Positions 56,823 through 63,372 of a DNA stretch of 64,000 bases are shown here, one piece after another. Position numbers and translations under genes: made by a program. The notes beneath the pieces are model-generated. The model did not search any database and was not told the origin of the DNA. It worked only from the letters and a program-made list of their open reading frames with translations. The DNA is from a virus: IMG/VR virus record IMGVR_UViG_3300028388_002747, positions 1 through 64,000 of that record. One strand, 5' to 3'. Each line of letters begins with the position of its first letter. Position 1 is the first letter of the stretch.

Positions 56823-57155
56823 ATGGCTAAAAAAATTATGAGCTTTATCTCAAATAATTGGTTTACATTATTAATTATTGCAATTTTTATATTTGTAATA
56901 GTGAAAACTTTTTTTGAGTTAAAAGATTATCAAAAGCAGGTTAGAGAGTATGAAGCAAAAATTAAATCATTGAATGAACGTATCAAAAAAGACTTTGAGC
57001 TTATAGAAGAGCTCAAAGAAAAAGATACTGTTTACATTGATAGTATAAAAGTAATTAAAGATAAAGCAGATGTCCAAATTAAGCTTGTTGATACTATGTC
57101 TGTTAGTACCATGCAGTCTTTTTTCTCAGATAGATACGACAAAACAAAAGACTAA
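56823..57155 (+). CDS. Inner-membrane spanin-like protein
   Basis: 110 aa. Residues about 10-30 form one membrane helix (FTLLIIAIFIFVIVKTFF), and residues 33-85 a charged coiled coil. That is the layout of an inner-membrane spanin (Rz type). The next gene starts inside it in another frame and carries a signal sequence, as Rz1-type partners often do. No sequence identity to known Rz is claimed. It would link the inner membrane to the outer membrane at lysis. Confidence 0.55.
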   Translation: MAKKIMSFISNNWFTLLIIAIFIFVIVKTFFELKDYQKQVREYEAKIKSLNERIKKDFELIEELKEKDTVYIDSIKVIKDKADVQIKLVDTMSVSTMQSFFSDRYDKTKD

Positions 57156-57564
57156 ATACGTATTTTTAACAGAAGCACAAGCTAGAGCAAATATTAAAGA
57201 GCTGATAGCTTATGATGCTTTAAAGCTTGTATCAGAACAGCAAGAAAAAAGGATTAAAAATTTAGGTGAACAGATAGAACTTTATAAAGGAGTAGTAAAA
57301 AAGAAAGACTCTGTAATATCTTATAAAGATTCTATAATAGATGTTCAAGATAAAATTATAAATGCAAAGTGGATTCCTAAAATTAGTGGTTATGGAGGGT
57401 TAGATTTCATAGGCTTTGATTTTAATAATCCAACTTTTTATTTTAGAAGTGCTTTAGAATTTAGAAAAATAAGTATAGGAATACAATTAAATGGAAGAGT
57501 GTCTGACCAATATAATTTACCAAATTTATTTGGTACACTAAGAGCAGAATTTAAAATATTTTAA
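57070..57564 (+). CDS. Exported outer-membrane/spanin-partner-like protein
   Basis: 164 aa, overlapping the previous gene by 86 bases in a different frame. Residues 1-20 are a signal peptide (LSLLILCLLVPCSLFSQ); a Cys at position 15 is not in a perfect lipobox, so both cleaved and lipoprotein forms are possible. Residues about 40-115 are a coiled coil with 'DSVISYKDSIIDVQDK'. The last about 55 residues alternate in beta fashion and end in Phe, as outer-membrane proteins do. Together with its neighbour it resembles a two-part spanin that spans the periplasm. Confidence 0.55.
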   Translation: MSKLSLLILCLLVPCSLFSQIDTTKQKTKYVFLTEAQARANIKELIAYDALKLVSEQQEKRIKNLGEQIELYKGVVKKKDSVISYKDSIIDVQDKIINAKWIPKISGYGGLDFIGFDFNNPTFYFRSALEFRKISIGIQLNGRVSDQYNLPNLFGTLRAEFKIF

Positions 57565-57575
57565 AACCAAAACAT

Positions 57576-57710
57576 ATGCCTTTAATAGGAAACAATGAAT
57601 ACCGGAAAAAAGTAAAGAAGAAGCGTCCAGGTATTCATGCAAAAACAAAGACTTCTTCTAACAAGAATAGTAAATTATATAAAAAAATGTACAATGGGCA
57701 GGGTAACTAA
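57576..57710 (+). CDS. 44-aa basic protein (KKRPGIHAKTKTS type)
   Basis: ATG 57576 and TAA 57708-57710 define a very basic peptide with the motif 'KRPGIHAKTKTSSNKNSK' and end 'YNGQGN'. I recall this pattern as a tiny gene that recurs in Bacteroidota phages near lysis or structural genes. It lies 11 bases after the previous stop, and its end overlaps the next start by 17 bases, so it is translated in the operon. It may bind nucleic acid or a partner protein; function unknown. Confidence 0.6.
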   Translation: MPLIGNNEYRKKVKKKRPGIHAKTKTSSNKNSKLYKKMYNGQGN

Positions 57711-57912
57711 TTTGTGGAATGGATATGCTCTTACTAATATTGAGCAAAAAATATTAACAAAAATGACTCTTAATGAGTTTAAAAAACCTGTACATAAAAG
57801 ACGTACACCACAAGAGTTAATGAGTAGGGTACTTAGATTGTTTTCTAAAAAAGTAGAAGCAAGATTAAAATACGCGAAAGTTAAATATGAAAAGACTTCT
57901 AAAAAGCAGTAG
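57694..57912 (+). CDS. Small basic helical protein
   Basis: The chosen start, ATG 57694, overlaps the basic microprotein by 17 bases; a longer frame from 57637 would overlap it completely. The 72-aa product is helical and basic (LNEFKKPVHKRRTPQELM, then 'RLKYAKVKYEKTSKK'). It ends in TAG, and its last 26 bases contain the start of the holin-like gene at 57887. No domain is recognised. It may be a regulatory or membrane-associated lysis factor. Confidence 0.45.
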   Translation: MGRVTNLWNGYALTNIEQKILTKMTLNEFKKPVHKRRTPQELMSRVLRLFSKKVEARLKYAKVKYEKTSKKQ

Positions 57913-58084
57913 ATTTGCTGTAACTGTGATAGGTTTAGTAGCTTCTTGGGTTACAATGAAATGGTTTGGATCTGAAACATATGCATTAGCAGTGTTAGGT
58001 GCTTTTACAACCATGGTGATAACTACAGCAGGAAAAGACATAGCATCAACTATGAAAGGAGTAGAATTTAAAAGAGAACAATAA
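57887..58084 (+). CDS. Small two-helix holin-like membrane protein
   Basis: 65 aa, overlapping the previous gene by 26 bases. A basic N-terminus (KRLLKSSRF) is followed by two hydrophobic helices (about residues 10-27 and 31-48) and a polar C-terminus (KGVEFKREQ). This fits class II holins. The TAA overlaps the ATG of the lipoprotein gene (TAATG). It is the best holin candidate next to DUF5675; there is a second at 58752. Confidence 0.55.
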   Translation: MKRLLKSSRFAVTVIGLVASWVTMKWFGSETYALAVLGAFTTMVITTAGKDIASTMKGVEFKREQ

Positions 58085-58746
58085 TGAAAAAATCAAATTT
58101 TATAACATTTTTACTACTAATTATTTTAGTAGTATTAAGTTGTGACGATGGAAATAATAATATTACTTCATCTAGTAATAAAGAAGAACTTATTAAAGAA
58201 ACTAATTTAGAGGACTCAGTTTTATACTCTAAACTTTATAGATATAGTCCTTATCAACAAGTAAGTTCTTTGTTAGAAGAACAAATGAAGTATGATTATA
58301 AGTATAGAATGGCTAGATATGATATACTTCTACAAGCTATTAATAAATTTGAGGAGCGTCTTAAAACATTGGAATCACAAACAAGCGTTGTTGATACTAT
58401 AGTTATTACACCAGATTATTCTGAAATACTAGTTAAGATAGATTCTATAGGACAATTGATTGATAATATTCCAACAACAGATTTATCTAGTGTAAATAGT
58501 AGAATAGATAGTATTGTTAATGTTCTTAATAATCAACCAGAGTATGTGCAACCCCAAACATTCCAAGATAGTATTAATCAATTAAAGTTAATTAATGAAT
58601 TACAGGGAATAGCACTACAAGATCTTTTTACTTTTAAAACGTATATTGATCAACGCGATAGAGTGAAAGATAGTATCTTAATGAACAGACAAGAGGGTAT
58701 GCAAGATCAATTAAACATTATTAATCAAATTTTAAATCAAAATTAA
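58084..58746 (+). CDS. Lipoprotein with acidic surface-export signal and coiled coils
   Basis: 220 aa. A signal peptide ends in the lipobox 'VLSC' at residue 20, directly followed by Asp-Asp-Gly. In Bacteroidota, acidic residues just after the lipid-anchored Cys are known to send lipoproteins to the cell surface, so this one may face outward. The rest is helical, with several 'IDSI' heptads (about residues 95-205). It might be an outer-membrane spanin or a superinfection-exclusion protein that changes the host surface. Neither can be told apart from sequence. Confidence 0.6.
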   Translation: MKKSNFITFLLLIILVVLSCDDGNNNITSSSNKEELIKETNLEDSVLYSKLYRYSPYQQVSSLLEEQMKYDYKYRMARYDILLQAINKFEERLKTLESQTSVVDTIVITPDYSEILVKIDSIGQLIDNIPTTDLSSVNSRIDSIVNVLNNQPEYVQPQTFQDSINQLKLINELQGIALQDLFTFKTYIDQRDRVKDSILMNRQEGMQDQLNIINQILNQN

Positions 58747-58751
58747 ATATT

Positions 58752-59048
58752 ATGGAATTTTCAGTAGGAATGATTTTAGAAGCACTTACACCATTAATTG
58801 TTTATGGAGTAACTGCATTATTTAGAAAAATATCTCCTTGGTTAGAGAACAATAGTGTTGCCACTATTGCATTAGTTGCTTTACTTTCAGGTGTAGTTCC
58901 TGTAGTAACAAATTTGTTTGAAGGATCAGGAGAACTAAGTTTCTTAGTTCAATTTGGATATGGTTTACTCTCAATTGTATTGAGTCAAGTTTATAGAGCT
59001 CTTACAGGTGGAAATGAAGCATATCATCAACGTAAATTAAATAAGTAA
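58752..59048 (+). CDS. Holin-like membrane protein
   Basis: 98 aa with three hydrophobic segments (about residues 6-24, 36-54 and 66-86) and a basic tail (YHQRKLNK). It begins 5 bases after the lipoprotein stop. A three-pass protein of this size with a charged C-terminus fits a class I holin or an antiholin paired with the two-pass protein at 57887. No family motif was found. Confidence 0.5.
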   Translation: MEFSVGMILEALTPLIVYGVTALFRKISPWLENNSVATIALVALLSGVVPVVTNLFEGSGELSFLVQFGYGLLSIVLSQVYRALTGGNEAYHQRKLNK

Positions 59049-59050
59049 TT

Positions 59051-60112
59051 ATGGCATATGAAAGTACATATATTAAACCTGGTTTCTGGATAACCACCAG
59101 AAAACCTTATGGAAAAGGGTTTCTTAATTTAACCCAAATGATAACATCAGCTATTCCTGAATTGGAAACATTAGATGTTTTATCATATCCTGTTGAAAAT
59201 TCATATCCCACTGCAAATGATATGACATCTGACCAAGTGAGTCAAACTGTGAAATTTTTTCAATATGTAATAGATACAGATACCTATTATGAATATTTAG
59301 GAACTACAAATGGAGTTATTACAGACTATAGAGAACTCACACCAGATGAGGTTACAATTATAAATGCTAAAGTAAAAACTCCTGTTGATAAAATTTATGC
59401 AGATGCAACAGCTTTATATGCTGATCAGAAAAAACAAATTAAAGGTTTTATTTATCGTACATCTGATGATGATGCTCATTTTGAATATTTAGGTACACGT
59501 AATGGTGATGCTACAGATTATAAACCTGTTGGTGGTAGTAGTGGTGGAACTACTCCTGCAGGAAATAACACTGAAATTCAATTTAATAATGGAGGTTCTT
59601 TTGGTTCTAGTCCTAATCTTACATTTGCTTCTGCTTCTGACACTTTAAATGTTGGTAGAGATGCTCTATCTGATGGACAAATCAATGTTTATGGTGGTTC
59701 TGGGGGAGGTACTTCTGAAGTTAGATTATATAATTCTTCAGCATCTCAAACAAATACTGTTTTTTGGAGTACTGGTACAGCTAATGGAGATTTTATACTC
59801 ACTGATTCATCTTTTAATAGATATATTGAAATAGATGATTTTGATACTACTATGAGATTTCCTCAACAAACAGTAGCAAAAATAGATGCTGATGATGGGT
59901 TTACAGCAGCTACAAAACAATATGTTTTAGATAAAACACTTAGTCCAGTATCTACAGTAGCAGGATTACCAGGAACACCATCTCAAGGTGATAGAGCTTT
60001 TGTTACAGATAGCACTGTAGTAGCAGCAGGTAATTTTGGTAATGTTGTCGCTGGTAGTGGTGCAAATTTCTGTCCAGTTTATTATGATGGAACAGATTGG
60101 AGAATAGGATAA
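59051..60112 (+). CDS. Tail fibre with internal repeat and shared tip domain
   Basis: 353 aa. The N-terminal half has a tandem pair: 'YYEYLGTTNGVITDYREL' (near residue 78) and 'HFEYLGTRNGDATDYKPV' (near 138), two copies of a small domain. The last about 50 residues (VAGLPGTPSQGDRAFVTDS ... PVYYDGTDWRIG) are nearly the same as the end of the protein at 42626. The middle (GSGGGTSEVRLYNSS) is a flexible beta region. It is probably a separate fibre with the same tip domain, 2 bases after the holin-like gene. Confidence 0.65.
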   Translation: MAYESTYIKPGFWITTRKPYGKGFLNLTQMITSAIPELETLDVLSYPVENSYPTANDMTSDQVSQTVKFFQYVIDTDTYYEYLGTTNGVITDYRELTPDEVTIINAKVKTPVDKIYADATALYADQKKQIKGFIYRTSDDDAHFEYLGTRNGDATDYKPVGGSSGGTTPAGNNTEIQFNNGGSFGSSPNLTFASASDTLNVGRDALSDGQINVYGGSGGGTSEVRLYNSSASQTNTVFWSTGTANGDFILTDSSFNRYIEIDDFDTTMRFPQQTVAKIDADDGFTAATKQYVLDKTLSPVSTVAGLPGTPSQGDRAFVTDSTVVAAGNFGNVVAGSGANFCPVYYDGTDWRIG

Positions 60113-60128
60113 AATTAAAAAATTAAAT

Positions 60129-61157
60129 ATGGAAAAAAGGGAGTTAAAATTTATGACCTGTTGCCCAGATGATACTTACTTTACATGGCAAGTACATCTT
60201 TGGTTAGATAACCTTAGAAATTTAGGCTACAGTCAAAATGCAGTTGTATTATTATTTATTCCAGTTACTAGGAATAGAAATCCTAAATGGGATAAGATAA
60301 TAGAAATGTTTCCGGAAACTATATTTAAATTTTATAAGGATGAAAAAGATGAAATTAGCAGAGCATTTATTCCTCAATATATTTCTGTATTACGTCCTTG
60401 GTTGATGAGAGAGTGGTTTAAAGAAAACCCAGAGTATGAAAAACATGCTATCTTTTATTGTGACAGTGATATCTTATTTACTGAAAGCTTTAATATTGCT
60501 GATTATGTTAATGATAATATTAATTATCTCAGTGATACTAATTCCTATATATCTGTTACCTACTTTGATAGTAAGATTAAAGATGTTAAAGTAGATAAGC
60601 TAAATGAATATAGGAACCTTGATGTGTTTTCAATGGTAGGTTCTTTAATAGGTATCACTAGAGAACAAGGTGAAAAGTATAAAAATGATAGTGGTGGTGC
60701 TCAGTATCTTCTTAAAGATTTAAATGCTGAATATTGGCATAAAGTAATGAATGATTGTATGATCATTCGTGGTTACTTACAAAAAATAAATAGGGAGTTT
60801 TTTGAATCTGAAGCAAAAGGATTTCAAAGTTGGTGTGCAGATATGTGGGCCGTGCTTTGGAACTTATGGTTTAGAGGAAATGAAACTAAAGTTATTCCAG
60901 AGATGGGTTTTGCATGGTCTACAGATTCAATAGACAAATTAAAAACACATCCTATTATGCATAATGCTGGTGTAACTAGTACATATATGGGAAAAGTTCC
61001 TTATTTTTACAAAGGTAAATATCACCAGGGAACAGATCCAACAAGTGACCCTCATTTAGATAAAGTTCTAAATCATGAGGTAACAAAAACAAAATGCAAT
61101 TGGTACTATGCCAATGCACTAAAAAATTTAAAACAAACGTATAATATTAATTATTAA
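60129..61157 (+). CDS. Glycosyltransferase-like protein (GT-A type)
   Basis: 342 aa. The motif 'IFYCDSDILF' contains D112-S-D114, a DxD that in GT-A glycosyltransferases binds the metal and sugar nucleotide. Other signs are 'HLWLDNLRNLGY' and the C-terminal 'PIMHNAGVT' with 'GKYHQGTDP'. It has no signal peptide or membrane segment. In this gene block it could modify virion proteins (for example Thr-rich linkers) or host polysaccharides. Donor and acceptor are unknown. Confidence 0.65.
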   Translation: MEKRELKFMTCCPDDTYFTWQVHLWLDNLRNLGYSQNAVVLLFIPVTRNRNPKWDKIIEMFPETIFKFYKDEKDEISRAFIPQYISVLRPWLMREWFKENPEYEKHAIFYCDSDILFTESFNIADYVNDNINYLSDTNSYISVTYFDSKIKDVKVDKLNEYRNLDVFSMVGSLIGITREQGEKYKNDSGGAQYLLKDLNAEYWHKVMNDCMIIRGYLQKINREFFESEAKGFQSWCADMWAVLWNLWFRGNETKVIPEMGFAWSTDSIDKLKTHPIMHNAGVTSTYMGKVPYFYKGKYHQGTDPTSDPHLDKVLNHEVTKTKCNWYYANALKNLKQTYNINY

Positions 61158-61168
61158 ATTTTAACACT

Positions 61169-61339
61169 ATGGCACTTGATAGAAGACTTAGAGCTTTTGT
61201 TCGTTATGATGGTAGCGGGCGGGTAGTTCCTGGCAGTATGGTTCTTAGAAAGAACAAACCTAAAGTGGGTAGATGGCAGGAGATCACTACATATGAATGT
61301 TGCAATCCTACCACTACGACCACTACTACAACAGTTTAA
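61169..61339 (+). CDS. 56-aa protein ending in an eight-Thr tag and Val
   Basis: ATG 61169, TAA 61337-61339, lying between the glycosyltransferase and the Dps-like gene. The sequence begins 'MALDRRLRAFVRYDGSGRVV', has 'GRWQEITTYECCNP', and ends with eight Thr and Val. The same ending (Thr run, Val, stop) is found in the proteins at 599 and 4560. The N-terminal part is basic and may bind the particle. It is a minimal carrier of the poly-Thr tag with no module after it. Confidence 0.65.
   Translation: MALDRRLRAFVRYDGSGRVVPGSMVLRKNKPKVGRWQEITTYECCNPTTTTTTTTV
61310..61336 (+). repeat. Poly-Thr tract before Val-stop
   Basis: Eight Thr codons and GTT before TAA in the 56-aa gene. Confidence 0.85.
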
Positions 61340-61350
61340 TATAAAATAGT

Positions 61351-61758
61351 ATGGAGAAGGTAATTTTTCCATCATCTATGAAACAAAAAGAAGAATGTTC
61401 AGCTACTAGTGTAGCTATGAATCTGTCTTATTTTCAAGATCAGCTTCATCTTGCTCACTGGCAAACACAAAGTTATTCAGAGCATGAAGCTCTTGGTAGT
61501 TTGTATGAATATATTTTTGAGTTTAAAGATGGTGTAGTAGAAAAGATAATGGGTTATACCGGAGAAAGACCAAAGGCTTTTTCTCATAAACCCTTAATGG
61601 ACAATTGTAATTGTATGCAAATTGTCAAAGACCTCAAAGCATACTCAGATAAACTAGGTATGTGGGCTGATAGTAAAGGATATACAGATATCAAAAACTC
61701 AGCAGATGAACTTAGTGGCCAAGCTGCTAAGACACTTTATTTATTAACTTTAAAATAA
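61351..61758 (+). CDS. Dps/ferritin-like protein (DUF5856 type)
   Basis: 135 aa. It has 'HLAHWQTQSYSEHEALGSLY' and then 'FKDGVVEKIMG'. H33, H45, D60 and E64 keep the same gaps (12, 15 and 4) as H31, H43, D58 and E62 of the Listeria Dps ferroxidase centre, so an iron-binding Dps-like fold is likely. The aspartate that Dps has four residues after the second His is Gly here. Phage members are listed as DUF5856. It could protect DNA, store iron or shape DNA in the head. There is no signal peptide. Confidence 0.65.
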   Translation: MEKVIFPSSMKQKEECSATSVAMNLSYFQDQLHLAHWQTQSYSEHEALGSLYEYIFEFKDGVVEKIMGYTGERPKAFSHKPLMDNCNCMQIVKDLKAYSDKLGMWADSKGYTDIKNSADELSGQAAKTLYLLTLK

Positions 61759-61762
61759 AAAC

Positions 61763-62020
61763 ATGAAAGCAATTATTGATTGGTTTAAAAATGCATTTGC
61801 CTTTGTTAAAAACATTGGTACTATTATACAAGAATGGATTAAAGAATATGGTTTCCAAAATGCCTTACTAATAATTTTAGCTTTAATATTGTGGTTTGTA
61901 ATCCCTGGAGCCTTTTGGTCTTATTGGGGACATGCAATCTTTTGGTTCTTTATAGGACGTAATGTTGTAGCTTTAGAAAAAGTATGGAAAGATATAGTGA
62001 AGCCTAAGCTTGGACTATAA
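61763..62020 (+). CDS. Small two-pass membrane protein
   Basis: 85 aa, starting 4 bases after the Dps-like stop. Hydrophobic segments lie at about residues 32-49 and 52-70 (ALLIILALILWFVIPGAFWSYWG, AIFWFFIGRN), with a basic C-terminus (VWKDIVKPKLGL). It may be a further holin or envelope protein. The stop is followed directly by the ATG of the next gene. Confidence 0.5.
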   Translation: MKAIIDWFKNAFAFVKNIGTIIQEWIKEYGFQNALLIILALILWFVIPGAFWSYWGHAIFWFFIGRNVVALEKVWKDIVKPKLGL

Positions 62021-62305
62021 ATGGAAATACATAAAAAGTTTTTTGGAATACTTTCAGAAAATGAAGAGTTATACTTTGCACAATTAAAAGGTGTCATAGA
62101 AAGTGCTGATGAATACAGCTCTTTACAAATTATAAAAACCCCTCATCATTATATTTTTAGGTTAGCCCCAAGTTTACCAAAATACACTAATAATATAATT
62201 GATGTTTTGACTCAGTTTCATAATACTCTTGGAATTAGAATGATTTTTTCCAAGAGTATTAAGTCATCTGGGTCTATTTATTTCAAAATTAACTTGTCAG
62301 ATTAA
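62021..62305 (+). CDS. Hypothetical small soluble protein
   Basis: 94 aa starting immediately after the previous TAA. It has alternating helix and strand character ('LQIIKTPHHYIFRL', 'IRMIFSKSIKSSGSIYFKI') and no membrane segment or signal. No family is recognised. The good spacing and coding character make it a real gene. It may work with the neighbouring membrane protein. Confidence 0.45.
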   Translation: MEIHKKFFGILSENEELYFAQLKGVIESADEYSSLQIIKTPHHYIFRLAPSLPKYTNNIIDVLTQFHNTLGIRMIFSKSIKSSGSIYFKINLSD

Positions 62306-62348
62306 AAAAATTATTCTAATTTTATATCTTAATTAAAACAATTACAAA

Positions 62349-62666
62349 ATGGCAGAGAATAAATATGATCCTAATGTAAAATATGGATGGAATAAGGAAA
62401 CACAATTCCTTTTAAATGGGAATGAGTTTGGATTAATATTAAACACTTTTAGAACAGTGTTATCCAGTCCAGAAGCACAAAAAATACTTCTTCTTAATCG
62501 TGCTAACGATCAAATGGAAGATATTCTACAAAGAAATGTAGAATCTGGTAATGTTAAACCAGCAGAGCAACCTGAACAAGCTCCTATGCAAGCTGTTAAA
62601 GAAAAACCAAAAGCTTCTAAAAAAATACAGTCGTCTAAAAAGAAAGTTGCGACTGCTAAAAAATAA
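62349..62666 (+). CDS. Small protein with Lys-rich tail, common in Bacteroidota phages
   Basis: 105 aa. The N-terminal about 65 residues form a compact helical domain ('YGWNKETQFLLNGNEFGLIL', 'ANDQMEDILQRNVESG'). The C-terminal 35 residues are Pro/Gln then Lys/Ala/Ser-rich (KASKKIQSSKKK), like a nucleic-acid-binding tail. I recall a protein with 'Y.W...T.F.L.G.EF' in many Bacteroidota phages. It lies behind a weak promoter-like TATATCTTAA (about 62321-62330) and before a strong terminator. It may be a structural or DNA-binding protein. Confidence 0.55.
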   Translation: MAENKYDPNVKYGWNKETQFLLNGNEFGLILNTFRTVLSSPEAQKILLLNRANDQMEDILQRNVESGNVKPAEQPEQAPMQAVKEKPKASKKIQSSKKKVATAKK

Positions 62667-62714
62667 TTTCTTTCTCTTTCATTCATTTTTGAAATGTAAT
62701 TTTTGTTCCAAAGG

Positions 62715-62742
62715 AAAAGCCCTCTTAATTGAGGGCTTTTTT
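62715..62742. terminator. Bidirectional rho-independent terminator
   Basis: A perfect 10-bp stem (AAAAGCCCTC, 62715-62724, with GAGGGCTTTT, 62731-62740) and a TTAATT loop lie between the last plus-strand gene and the convergent minus-strand genes. A T run follows on the plus strand, and a TTTT run lies in the stem on the other, so it can act both ways. Confidence 0.85.
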
Positions 62743-62766
62743 ATATATAATGAATAATAGATTTGG

Positions 62767-63372
62767 TTATTTTAGATAGATAAATAATGCTTCTTCTGTT
62801 ACAGCTCCTGGTATTATTTGCCATTCAAATATATCTACATCTTCATGTTCTGTTAAGAATTCTTCTATATCTCTCTTTGAATAAGTGTTGTGATAAAGAT
62901 TATTATCAGGGTTATAGTTGATAATTTCTTGTTTTGCAGGTCTAATAAAGAATATGTGTACAACTAATTTACTAGCAACTCTAATCATTTCTTCTAGCAT
63001 AGGCTGGAAATGTTTCTGATGTTCTAATACATGTCTTGAATAAGACACTTCTGTAGAGCCCGTAGCTAAACCAGTTTTATGGCCTTCTTTATTAATTACA
63101 GGTATTTCTTTTTGTGCTGCATCATTCCAGAGATAAACACTAGATTCAATCCCCTGCCACATAATATCTGGATGATCATTTGTGTAAATAAAGTAATCAT
63201 CACACACACCACAACCAAAATCTGTTATACTTCTATACTTTTGTCCGGTTATATAATCTCTTACATACACTTTAGAAAGTGCTGCAGGACTACCTACCCA
63301 AGATTTAAAGTTTTGGTATTGAGATTTAATATCTTTATCCCACCAAGTCTGTTTGTGTATATTATTTTCCAT
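62767..63372 (-). CDS. Class I SAM-dependent methyltransferase
   Basis: 201 aa from ATG 63372; a TTG three codons upstream is less likely. The N-terminal part has 'SITDFGCGVCDDYF' (SAM-binding motif I), and near residue 115 'YSRHVLEHQKHF', the usual SxxxLEH post-motif. That is a Methyltransf_11-like enzyme. It overlaps the end of the GT6-like gene by 11 bases, so the two are probably co-transcribed on the minus strand and may modify the same glycan. DNA methylation is less likely, since no DNA-specific motif such as NPPY is seen. Confidence 0.75.
   Translation of the reverse strand: MENNIHKQTWWDKDIKSQYQNFKSWVGSPAALSKVYVRDYITGQKYRSITDFGCGVCDDYFIYTNDHPDIMWQGIESSVYLWNDAAQKEIPVINKEGHKTGLATGSTEVSYSRHVLEHQKHFQPMLEEMIRVASKLVVHIFFIRPAKQEIINYNPDNNLYHNTYSKRDIEEFLTEHEDVDIFEWQIIPGAVTEEALFIYLK

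Noticed and set aside
57637-57693. Longer start for the basic helical gene ending at 57912
   Set aside because: It would overlap the conserved-looking 44-aa basic gene completely; ATG 57694 needs only a 17-base overlap.
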